From the NCBI GenBank assembly GCA_025355915.1, contig JANXYT010000460.1:1-6202 (forward strand): a stretch of DNA of 6,202 nt. The letters are read 5' to 3'. Numbering within the stretch: position 1 is the stretch's first letter; every line of letters starts with the position of its first letter. Of this stretch, positions 1 to 6,123 are shown piece by piece. The notes under the pieces are model-generated. The model did no database searches and was not told where the DNA came from. It saw only the letters and a list, made by a program, of their open reading frames with translations. The stretch is from Holophagaceae bacterium. GTDB taxonomy: Bacteria > Acidobacteriota > Holophagae > Holophagales > Holophagaceae. Made by a program: the position numbers and the translations under genes.

Positions 1-1
1 G

Positions 2-2827
2 GACGAGATCATCGAACGCACCGTGGAGAAGGGCGAAGTCATCGCGCGGCTGGTCTGCCACAAGGCAGACAGCGGCGAGCCCATGCCCCGGCTGGAGGAC
101 AATCCCTTCTTCCGACGCCAGGTGAAGATCGCCCTTCGCAACTGCGGGGTCATCGATCCCCTGAGCATCGACGACGCCATCGTCCACCAGGGCTATGAGG
201 CTCTGAAGAAGGTGCTGGGCTCCATGACCAGCGAGGAAGTCATCGCCGAGATCAAGGCGTCCGGCCTGCGCGGGCGTGGGGGCGCGGGCTTCCCCACGGG
301 CCTCAAGTGGGAGCTATGCCGGCGTTCACCGGGGGAGGTGAAGTACGTGCTCTGCAACGGCGACGAGGGCGATCCCGGGGCCTTCATGGATCGCAGCCTG
401 CTTGAGGGCGATCCCCACAGCGTCATCGAGGCCATGGCCATCGCGGGCTATGCCATCGGCGCGAGCCAAGGCTACGCCTACGTCCGCGCTGAATATCCGC
501 TGGCCGTGGAGCGCCTGGGCAGCGCCATCGCCCAGGCGCGGGCGCGGGGCTTCCTGGGCCCGGACATCTTCGGCAGCGGCTTCGGCTTCGACCTGGAGAT
601 CCGCATGGGCTCCGGCGCCTTCGTCTGCGGCGAAGAGACGGCGCTCATGACCTCCATCGAAGGCAAGCGCGGCGAGCCGCGTCCGCGGCCACCCTTTCCG
701 GCCCAGGCGGGACTCTGGGGCAAGCCCAGCATGCTGAACAACGTGGAGACCTATGCGAACATCCCCGCCATCATCCTGCGGGGAGCGGCCTGGTACGCGA
801 GTTTCGGCACGGTGCAGTCGAAGGGGACGAAGGTCTTCGCCTTGGCGGGCACGGTGCGCAACACGGGCCTGGTGGAGATCCCCATCGGCACGCCCCTGGG
901 TGACATCATCTACGACCTGGGTGGGGGCATCCCCGGCGGCAAGAAGTTCAAGGCCGCGCAGCTGGGCGGGCCTTCGGGCGGTTGCATCCCGGTACAGCAC
1001 CTGAGCGTGCCCGTGGACTACGAGGCCCTGCAGGAACTGGGCGCCATCATGGGCTCCGGTGGCCTCATCGTCATGGACGAGGACACCTGCATGGTGGATA
1101 TGGCGCGCTTCTTCCTCGACTTCGTGCAGGACGAATCCTGCGGCAAGTGCCCGCCCTGCCGCATCGGCACGCGGCGCATGCTGGAGATCGTGGACCGCAT
1201 CTGCGCCGGGAAGGGCGAGGAAGGCGATATCGAAAAACTGGAAGAGCTGGGCCGGATCATCCGCGAGACTTCCCTCTGCGGCCTGGGCCAGACGGCACCG
1301 AACCCGGTGCTGTCCACCATCCGCCACTTCCGCGCCGAGTACGAGGCCCACATCCGCGAGAAGCGCTGCGTCGCCGGTGTGTGCCCGGACCTGGTGCGGG
1401 CCCCCTGCCAGAGCGCCTGCCCGGCCAACGTGGATGTGCCGGGCTTCATCGCCCTGGTCGGCCAGAACCGCATCGCGGAAGCCCTCCAGCTGCACCGCGA
1501 GCGCAACCCGTTCGCGGCGGTCTGCGCCCGGGTCTGCTTCCACACCTGCGAGGACAAGTGCCGGCGCGGCCTGGTGGACGAGGCCCTCTCCATCCGCGGC
1601 ATCAAGCGCTTCATGGTGGACACTGAAGCCACCATGCAGCACCCGGAGGTCCGGACCAGCGAGGCCAACGCGAAGCGCAAGGTCGCCATCATCGGCGCCG
1701 GTCCCGCCGGCCTCTCCTGCGCCTACTTCCTGGCCCGTCTGGGCTACAAGCCCGAAGTCTTCGAAGCGGAATCCCGCCCCGGCGGCATGCCCGTCCAGAC
1801 CATTCCCGCCTACCGGCTGCCGCGGGAGATTCTGTCCCTCGAGGTTCGCATGATCGAGCGCATGGGCGTCCGCATCGAGACGCATCGCCGCCTGGGCCGG
1901 GACTACAGCCTCCAGGACCTTCGCGACCAGGGCTTCGAGGCCGTCTTCCTGGGCGTGGGCGCGCCCCTGGGCCAGCACCTGGGCATTCCCGGCGAGGATT
2001 CGGTGGGTGTGGAGGATGCCATCCGCTTCCTGCGGGACTACAACATCCGCGGCTCCGTTCCTGTGGGCCAGCAGGTCGTGGTCATCGGCGGCGGCAATGC
2101 CGCCATCGATACCGCCCGCACCGCCATTCGCCTGGGCGCTGAGTCCGTCACCGTGCTCTACCGGCGCACCCGGGAGGAGATGCCCGCCTACGCCGAGGAG
2201 ATCGAGGAGGCCGAGAACGAGGGCGTAAAGATCCGGGTGCTGACGGCGCCCCTGGAGATCCTCAACTGGGAGGGCCTGGTGACAGGCGTGTCCTGCCAGG
2301 CCATGACGCTCGGCGAATTTGACCGCAGCGGCCGGCGCCGCCCTGTCACCCTGCCCGAGCCGCCTTTCGTGATCCTGGCCGACCAGGTCATCACCGCCAT
2401 CGGGCAGCGGCTGGAGCCCGCCAAGCTCATCGGTGACCTGCAGGTGGCCCTCAACCGCGACGGTTTCATCGCTGCCGATCCCCATACCGGCCGCACCTCC
2501 CTCGACTGGCTCTACAGCGGCGGCGACGCCGTGACGGGACCGTCCTCGGTGGTGGAAGCCGTGGCCGGTGGCGAACGGGCCGCAGTGGCCATCGACGCCC
2601 AGTTCACCGGGGCCGAGCACGCCTTCTGGCAGCGGGAGCGGGCCTGCACCGTGCCCTTCGACCCCGGTGCCGAGCTCGTGCACTACCCCCGCGCCCACAT
2701 GGAGCTGCTGTCCGTGGAGCGCCGGCGCGAGAACTTCAACGAAGTGGAGCAGTCCTGGACGGAGCAGGTGGCTGTCTGCGAGGCCCGCCGCTGCCTGCGT
2801 TGCGATTACCGGGAATCGGAGGACTGA
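2..2827 (+). CDS. hydB: HydB/NuoF-type NADH-binding hydrogenase subunit fused to a GltD/NfnB-like NADPH oxidoreductase (5' partial)
   Basis: Flavin-iron-sulfur electron-input subunit of a soluble [FeFe] hydrogenase. The frame is open to the left edge, and the residues before the GTG at 23 (DEIIERT) read as HydB sequence, so the true start is upstream. Counting that GTG as residue 1, the NuoF part shows the FMN/NADH motifs [17 protein letters not shown] (81-97) and [14 protein letters not shown] (111-124), an SLBB region (about 265-345), and [4Fe-4S] ligands C373, C376, C379 and C419. The HydB hallmark EKRCVAGVC (446-454) runs directly into a GltD-type iron-sulfur domain (C462, C466, C501, C505, C509, C513). 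Next come an FAD Rossmann motif (GAGPAG, 558-563), a second nucleotide motif (GGGNAAID, 689-696) with YRR (713-715) typical of NADPH-binding relatives, and [15 protein letters not shown] (832-846) closing the FAD site. The protein ends in a GltD-like EARRCLRCD without the ferredoxin tail of classical HydB. hydA follows after 64 bases. Domain identity is firm; NADPH use and the partner set are inferred. Confidence 0.9.
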   Translation, partial: DEIIERTVEKGEVIARLVCHKADSGEPMPRLEDNPFFRRQVKIALRNCGVIDPLSIDDAIVHQGYEALKKVLGSMTSEEVIAEIKASGLRGRGGAGFPTGLKWELCRRSPGEVKYVLCNGDEGDPGAFMDRSLLEGDPHSVIEAMAIAGYAIGASQGYAYVRAEYPLAVERLGSAIAQARARGFLGPDIFGSGFGFDLEIRMGSGAFVCGEETALMTSIEGKRGEPRPRPPFPAQAGLWGKPSMLNNVETYANIPAIILRGAAWYASFGTVQSKGTKVFALAGTVRNTGLVEIPIGTPLGDIIYDLGGGIPGGKKFKAAQLGGPSGGCIPVQHLSVPVDYEALQELGAIMGSGGLIVMDEDTCMVDMARFFLDFVQDESCGKCPPCRIGTRRMLEIVDRICAGKGEEGDIEKLEELGRIIRETSLCGLGQTAPNPVLSTIRHFRAEYEAHIREKRCVAGVCPDLVRAPCQSACPANVDVPGFIALVGQNRIAEALQLHRERNPFAAVCARVCFHTCEDKCRRGLVDEALSIRGIKRFMVDTEATMQHPEVRTSEANAKRKVAIIGAGPAGLSCAYFLARLGYKPEVFEAESRPGGMPVQTIPAYRLPREILSLEVRMIERMGVRIETHRRLGRDYSLQDLRDQGFEAVFLGVGAPLGQHLGIPGEDSVGVEDAIRFLRDYNIRGSVPVGQQVVVIGGGNAAIDTARTAIRLGAESVTVLYRRTREEMPAYAEEIEEAENEGVKIRVLTAPLEILNWEGLVTGVSCQAMTLGEFDRSGRRRPVTLPEPPFVILADQVITAIGQRLEPAKLIGDLQVALNRDGFIAADPHTGRTSLDWLYSGGDAVTGPSSVVEAVAGGERAAVAIDAQFTGAEHAFWQRERACTVPFDPGAELVHYPRAHMELLSVERRRENFNEVEQSWTEQVAVCEARRCLRCDYRESED
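2818..2822 (+). promoter_or_regulatory. Shine-Dalgarno sequence inside the end of the hydB-gltD gene
   Basis: GGAGG lies in the last codons of the fusion gene, four bases before the ATG at 2827. It is well placed to start translation of the 22-codon ORF that bridges to hydA. It could also be a chance result of the Arg/Glu-rich C-terminus (Arg-Glu-Ser-Glu-Asp codons). Confidence 0.35.
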
Positions 2828-2895
2828 TGCCTTCCGCTTTGTTCCGTTGTTCTCCCCTCGTCGTTCCGAATCCATCCCCCAGGGAGCTTCGATGA
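2827..2895 (+). CDS. Possible 22-codon bridging ORF between the hydB-gltD fusion and hydA
   Basis: The ATG at 2827-2829 overlaps the TGA that ends the fusion gene (TGATG). The frame then stays open across the whole spacer and stops at TGA 2893-2895, which overlaps the hydA start (ATGA). A GGAGG sits four bases upstream. The predicted peptide starts [15 protein letters not shown] and ends PSPRELR; it is proline- and serine-rich with no recognised domain. Third-position composition is much less GC-biased than in the neighbouring genes, which argues against long selection as a protein. If real, its likelier role is translational coupling, carrying ribosomes from one hydrogenase subunit to the next. 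It may also be coincidence: hydA has its own purine-rich binding site inside this ORF, at 2881-2886. Confidence 0.3.
   Translation: MPSALFRCSPLVVPNPSPRELR
2881..2886 (+). promoter_or_regulatory. Ribosome binding site of hydA
   Basis: AGGGAG lies five bases before the ATG at 2892 and decides that start. The hydA frame is open far upstream, to about 2568. Only the 2892 start gives a protein that begins at the [2Fe-2S] ferredoxin domain, with cysteines at nearly the same positions as in clostridial hydrogenase CpI. Confidence 0.7.
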
Positions 2896-4667
2896 TCACG
2901 CTCACCATCGATCAAAGCGAAGTGGTGGTGCCCGAGGGCACCTCAGTGCTCAACGCGGCTCGGCAGGCTGGCATCCGGATCCCTTCGCTCTGCTACCTCG
3001 AAGGGGTCCACGTGGTGGGCGGCTGCCGGGTCTGCCTGGTAGAGGTGGAAGGGGCCAAGGCCCTGCAGGCCTCCTGCTCCATGCCGGCCTCGGAAGGCTT
3101 GAAGATCCGCACCAGCACACCGAAGGTGCGCGCCGCCCGGCGCACGGTGATGGAACTGTTGCTATCGGACCACGAAGGCGATTGCCAGACCTGTGGGCGT
3201 TCCACAGATTGCGAATTCCTTGCGGTGGCGCGGGATCTGGACATCCGCGAGCTGCATTTCACGGGCGCCAAGCACCATCAAATCATCGACCAGAGCACAC
3301 CGGCCCTGGATCGTGATTCGGCCAAGTGCATCATGTGCCGCCGCTGCATCACCGTTTGCAGCGAGATCCAGGCCACCGGCGCCCTGTGGGCCCAGGACCG
3401 TGGATTTGAATGCGTGGCGGCGCCGGCCTTCGGCCAGAACCTGGATCGCGTGGCTTGTGTGCAGTGCGGCCAGTGCGTGGCGGTCTGCCCCACGGCGGCC
3501 ATCACCGAGCGGGATCACATCGAGCGGGTCTGGGAAGCCCTGGGCGATCCCACCAAGCATGTGGTGGTGCAAACGGCCCCCGCCATCCGCGCAGGCCTGG
3601 GGGAGTGCTTTGGCCTGCCGCCGGGCACCCGGGTCACGGGCAAGATGGCCGCGGCCCTGCGCCGCCTGGGCTTCGATGGGGTCTTCGATACCAACTTCGC
3701 GGCGGATCTCACCATCCTGGAGGAAGGCAGCGAGCTGCTCATGCGGCTGAAAGATGCCCTGGTGGACCAGAAGCCTGTGGCCCTGCCCCAGTACACCAGC
3801 TGCTGTCCGGGCTGGATCAAGTTCGCGGAGTACTTCCACCCGGACCTGCTGCCGAATCTCTCCACCGCCAAATCCCCCCAGCAGATGTTCGGGGCCATGG
3901 CCAAGACCTACTACGCCCAGTCCATGAACCTTCGCCCCGAGGACGTATACGTGGTGTCCGTGATGCCCTGCACGGCCAAGAAATTCGAGGCCCAGCGCCC
4001 CGAAATGAACGCCAGCGGCTTCCAGGATGTGGACGCCGTGCTCACCACCCGTGAGCTAGGCCGCATGATCACGCAGTCGGGCCTGGACTTCACGGCCCTG
4101 CCCGAAGAAGCCATGGATCAGCCCATGGGCATGAGTTCCGGCGCGGCGGACATCTTCGCCAACACCGGCGGCGTCATGGAGGCCGCCCTGCGCACGGTCT
4201 GGTGTCTGGTCACGGGCCAGCCCTTCCCCTTTGAGCAGCTGCACGTGGCCCCCATCGAGGGACTGGATGGCGTCAAGGAAGTTTCCATCACCATCCCCAG
4301 CGCCGTGCCCGAGTGGGCCTTCCTGGAGGGCCAGACATTGAAGCTGGCCGTGGCCCATGGGCTAGCCAATGCCGAACGGCTGATCCAGCAGGTGCAGTCC
4401 GGGGAGAAGGCCTACCACTTCATCGAGGTCATGACCTGCCCCGGCGGCTGTATCGGCGGGGGCGGCCAGCCGCGCTTCACCACCAACGAGGTGCGCCGGG
4501 AGCGCATGAAGGGCATCTTTGCCGAGGACGAGGGCAAGGCGGTCCGCATGTCCCACGAGAACCCGGCCATCGCGGCCCTCTACCGCGACTTCCTGGGCGC
4601 CCCCCTCGGCGAGCAGTCCCATCACCTGCTGCACACCCACTACCAGGCCCGGGCGATCCACCACTGA
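2892..4667 (+). CDS. hydA: [FeFe] hydrogenase catalytic subunit HydA (group A, NAD(P)-linked trimeric type)
   Basis: Catalyses reversible proton reduction to H2 at the H-cluster in the cytoplasm, taking electrons through a chain of iron-sulfur clusters. The product is 591 residues, close to what I recall for clostridial CpI (574) and Desulfovibrio HndD (585). In order: an N-terminal [2Fe-2S] domain (C34, C45, C48, C62); the His-Cys [4Fe-4S] site H94, C98, C101, C107; two ferredoxin clusters (C146/C149/C152 with C199, and C189/C192/C195 with C156). The H-cluster domain carries all three signatures: L1 TSCCPGW (302-308, with C304 as proton-transfer cysteine and C305 as ligand), L2 MPCTAKKFE (358-366, C360), and L3 EVMTCPGGCIGGGGQP (512-527, C516 and C520). 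The C-terminus (SHENPAIAALYRDFLG) is the fused small-subunit segment. No extra C-terminal ferredoxin domain of the Thermotoga type is present. The preceding HydB-type gene points to a HydABC/Hnd complex. The HydE, HydF and HydG maturases it needs are not in this window. Confidence 0.96.
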   Translation: MITLTIDQSEVVVPEGTSVLNAARQAGIRIPSLCYLEGVHVVGGCRVCLVEVEGAKALQASCSMPASEGLKIRTSTPKVRAARRTVMELLLSDHEGDCQTCGRSTDCEFLAVARDLDIRELHFTGAKHHQIIDQSTPALDRDSAKCIMCRRCITVCSEIQATGALWAQDRGFECVAAPAFGQNLDRVACVQCGQCVAVCPTAAITERDHIERVWEALGDPTKHVVVQTAPAIRAGLGECFGLPPGTRVTGKMAAALRRLGFDGVFDTNFAADLTILEEGSELLMRLKDALVDQKPVALPQYTSCCPGWIKFAEYFHPDLLPNLSTAKSPQQMFGAMAKTYYAQSMNLRPEDVYVVSVMPCTAKKFEAQRPEMNASGFQDVDAVLTTRELGRMITQSGLDFTALPEEAMDQPMGMSSGAADIFANTGGVMEAALRTVWCLVTGQPFPFEQLHVAPIEGLDGVKEVSITIPSAVPEWAFLEGQTLKLAVAHGLANAERLIQQVQSGEKAYHFIEVMTCPGGCIGGGGQPRFTTNEVRRERMKGIFAEDEGKAVRMSHENPAIAALYRDFLGAPLGEQSHHLLHTHYQARAIHH

Positions 4668-4679
4668 AGCGGCTCGACT

Positions 4680-4739
4680 GTTCAGCAACAGAGGCGGCTC
4701 CAGGCCGGGGCCACCCTCCGCCCTGAATCTGTGCTGAAC
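4680..4739 (+). promoter_or_regulatory. Long imperfect hairpin between hydA and mqnD
   Basis: GTTCAGCAACAGA (4680-4692) pairs with TCTGTGCTGAAC (4728-4739): twelve base pairs with one bulged A at 4687 or 4688. The stem can go on inward with GGCGG (4693-4697) against CCGCC (4718-4722), leaving CTGAA (4723-4727) as a 3' bulge. The GC-rich loop contains GGCC twice (4703-4706, 4709-4712). No T-run follows on either strand, so this is not a standard intrinsic terminator. The 3' arm ends one base before the purine-rich mqnD ribosome binding site. It could act as a 3' end stabiliser for the hydrogenase mRNA or affect mqnD translation; both roles are inference. Confidence 0.5.
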
Positions 4740-4740
4740 T

Positions 4741-4750
4741 GGAGGAGAGG
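4741..4750 (+). promoter_or_regulatory. Ribosome binding site of mqnD
   Basis: GGAGGAGAGG, a strong purine-rich Shine-Dalgarno tract, ends six bases before the ATG at 4757. It fixes that start, which also gives the conserved MqnD N-terminus ending in HSPDSDDA. It directly abuts the hairpin whose 3' arm ends at 4739. Confidence 0.8.
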
Positions 4751-4756
4751 TCCGCC

Positions 4757-5566
4757 ATGACGTTCACCATCGCCCATAGCCCTGATTCCGACGACGCCTA
4801 CATGATGGCGCCCCTGGCGCTGGGGTGGATGGATCCGGAAGGCTTCGAGATCGAGTTCGTCCGCAAGGACATCGAGACGCTCAATGCCGAGGCGGTCGAA
4901 GGCCGCTACGACGTCACGGCCATCAGCTTCGGCGCCTACCCGGAGCTGATGGGGCGTTACGACCTGCTCAGCGCGGGCTCCAGCATTCAAGAGGGCACGG
5001 GCCCCCTGGTGGTGAGCCGAAGGCCCATGGAACCCGGTGCGCTGAAAGGCGTCCCCATCGCCATTCCCGGACGTCGCACCAGCGCCTACCTGTCCCTGCG
5101 GAAGTGGTGCGCGGAACATGGCTTCGAGCCCGCCGTCCACCTGCTGCCCTTCGACCAGATTCTGCCCGCAGTGCTGGACGGCCGCTTTGAAGCCGGCCTG
5201 CTCATTCACGAAAGCCAGCTGATGTACCACGACGCGGGATTGCGCCTGGTGGTGGATCTGGGCGCCTGGTGGAAGCACGCCTACGACCTGCCCCTGCCCA
5301 TGGGTGGCAACGCCATCCGGAAGAGCCTGTCGGACGAGGTGAAAGGACGCTTCGCCGTGCTGATGCGGAAGAGCGTGGAGATGGCCCGCGCCCGGCACTG
5401 GGAAAGCGTGGACTACAGCCAGTCCTTCGGCCGCGGCATGGACCGCGCCATGATCGGTCGCTACGTGAACGCCTGGGTGAACGACTTCACCGTGGATCCT
5501 GGCCCCCGGGGGCGCCAGGCCGTGGCGAAATTGTTGGGACTTAACCCGGTCTGGATCCAGGGGTAA
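4757..5566 (+). CDS. mqnD: 1,4-dihydroxy-6-naphthoate synthase MqnD (futalosine menaquinone pathway)
   Basis: MqnD converts cyclic dehypoxanthinylfutalosine to 1,4-dihydroxy-6-naphthoate, a late step in the alternative (futalosine) route to menaquinone; it is a cytoplasmic enzyme with a periplasmic-binding-protein fold. The 269-residue length is normal. Recognisable family segments are the N-terminal HSPDSDDAYMMAPLALGWMD (7-26), KDIETLNAEAVEGRYDVTAISFGAY (split over 37-61), GTGPLVVS (80-87), PGRRTSAYLSL (104-114), PFDQILPAVLDGRFEAGLLI (131-150) with HESQL (151-155), and VVDLGAWW (165-172) followed by LPLPMGGNAIRKSL (178-191). His151 sits where the proposed catalytic histidine of Thermus MqnD lies. 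There is no signal peptide, which separates it from true ABC-transporter binding proteins that share the fold. The related enzyme MqnA is a less likely alternative because of the HSPDxDDA start. The segment before GPLVV (SAGSSIQEGT) differs from the SMGDGY-like form I associate with the family. It is 89 bases from hydA, so co-transcription is possible but unproven. Confidence 0.87.
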   Translation: MTFTIAHSPDSDDAYMMAPLALGWMDPEGFEIEFVRKDIETLNAEAVEGRYDVTAISFGAYPELMGRYDLLSAGSSIQEGTGPLVVSRRPMEPGALKGVPIAIPGRRTSAYLSLRKWCAEHGFEPAVHLLPFDQILPAVLDGRFEAGLLIHESQLMYHDAGLRLVVDLGAWWKHAYDLPLPMGGNAIRKSLSDEVKGRFAVLMRKSVEMARARHWESVDYSQSFGRGMDRAMIGRYVNAWVNDFTVDPGPRGRQAVAKLLGLNPVWIQG

Positions 5567-5571
5567 ACCTC

Positions 5572-5616
5572 GGCCCCTGGCACAAGGCTCCGGAGGGGCC
5601 TAGCCTGGGGTTTCTC
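5572..5616 (+). terminator. GC-rich inverted repeats after mqnD; weak terminator candidate
   Basis: Two mutually exclusive folds are visible in the 63-base spacer. GGCCCCT (5572-5578) can pair with AGGGGCC (5594-5600). Alternatively CCCC (5574-5577) and AGGCT (5585-5589) can pair with AGCCT (5602-5606) and GGGG (5607-5610), followed by TTTCTC (5611-5616). The second resembles an intrinsic terminator but has a seven-base bulge and only a short, broken T-run. It may simply reflect high GC content. Confidence 0.22.
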
Positions 5617-5619
5617 GCC

Positions 5620-5626
5620 GGGAAGG
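5620..5626 (+). promoter_or_regulatory. Ribosome binding site of the SRPBCC gene
   Basis: GGGAAGG precedes the ATG at 5630 by only three bases. It is the only purine-rich block near this start and supports it, but the tight spacing suggests modest initiation. Confidence 0.5.
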
Positions 5627-5629
5627 CCC

Positions 5630-6073
5630 ATGCCCAAGCACCGTGTCAGCAGCCAGGTCGACGCCTCCCTGGACACCGTATGGGCCGTGCTCCTGGACAA
5701 GATGGAGCATCCCCAGCGGTACATCGAGGACGCCCTGGATGCGGAGATCCTGGGTCGGGACGGGGACAATGTGGTCCGGAAACTCGTGCTGCCGGGAGGC
5801 GTGACCTTTCGCGAGCGCATTTCCGCCGATTCAGGGGAGCGGACCATCACCTTCACCTTGCTGGACCACCCGGTCTTCGAAGGGACGGTGCTGAACCGGC
5901 TCCTGGTGGGGCCAGACGGCCGTGTGGAACTGGCCTTTGAACTCGACTGGAGGGCCCGTCCGGGATGTGTGGATGACCGGGATCCGGAGGAGCCCCTCGC
6001 GCTCATCCGCAGTTCGGTGATGCGGACCAAACGGATCGCCGAGGCCCTGGAGAATGGTTCCTATACCAAATAG
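5630..6073 (+). CDS. SRPBCC (START/Bet v1-like) fold protein, possibly AtaL-like/DUF1857 type
   Basis: Small 147-residue soluble protein with no signal peptide or membrane segment. The pattern fits the SRPBCC helix-grip fold. It opens with a beta-strand (HRVSSQVDASLDTVWAVLLD, 4-23), where the VDAS-x(3)-VW turn into the first helix is typical. A helical MEHPQRYIED segment (25-34) follows, then alternating strands (EILGRDGDNVVRKLVLPGG, VTFRERISAD, RTITFTLLD). HPVFEGTVLNRLL (80-92) resembles the GTV-T/L-N strand of AtaL-like/DUF1857 proteins. A final strand, LAFELDW (101-107), leads to a C-terminal helix (PLALIRSSVMRTKRIAEALE, 122-141). Members of this fold bind small hydrophobic ligands; no specific substrate can be named here. 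It lies 63 bases after mqnD on the same strand. A link to quinone metabolism is possible but nothing in the sequence shows it. Fold assignment is fairly good, subfamily less so. Confidence 0.66.
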   Translation: MPKHRVSSQVDASLDTVWAVLLDKMEHPQRYIEDALDAEILGRDGDNVVRKLVLPGGVTFRERISADSGERTITFTLLDHPVFEGTVLNRLLVGPDGRVELAFELDWRARPGCVDDRDPEEPLALIRSSVMRTKRIAEALENGSYTK

Positions 6074-6123
6074 CGATCAATGATTAACCTTTGAGTATCC
6101 AAAATCACAGAGGCTTTTGATCG
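6074..6123. repeat. Inverted repeat at the convergent gene ends
   Basis: CGATCAA (6074-6080) is repeated in inverse as TTGATCG (6117-6123). Between them CCTTTG can pair, with one G-T wobble, with CAGAGG at 6108-6113. It starts directly after the SRPBCC stop. No clear T-run follows on the + strand, so a terminator role is only a possibility. If the - strand ORF is real, the repeat lies within its last codons. Confidence 0.28.

Noticed and set aside
2568..2891. Upstream extension of the hydA frame by 108 codons
   Set aside because: The extension overlaps the end of the fusion gene and reads as Pro/Ser-rich noise. The ATG at 2892 has a ribosome binding site and gives cysteine and histidine positions (C34, H94, C98, C101, C107) matching clostridial hydrogenase.
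2828..2891. Pyrimidine-rich spacer as a terminator or promoter before hydA
   Set aside because: No stem of useful length followed by a T-run, and no convincing -35/-10 pair, was seen. The pyrimidine-rich character alone is not evidence.
326..2908. Very long (860-codon) open frame on the - strand opposite the hydB-gltD gene
   Set aside because: It lies antisense to a gene with unmistakable domain motifs and encodes a low-complexity Gly/Ala/His/Leu-rich product with no family signature. Long antisense frames are a known effect of strong GC bias at third codon positions.
3162..3839. Other long shadow frames opposite or within hydA (for example a 225-codon - strand frame)
   Set aside because: They overlap the H-cluster domain gene entirely, lack ribosome binding sites and recognisable motifs, and are explained by GC-rich codon structure.
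5578..5606. Promoter for the SRPBCC gene: TGGCAC (sigma-54-like, or a -35) with TAGCCT as -10 at 17-base spacing
   Set aside because: The sigma-54 reading lacks the GC-containing -12 element at the required distance. The sigma-70 reading has ideal spacing but only 2/6 and 3/6 matches to consensus in GC-rich DNA, so it was not called.
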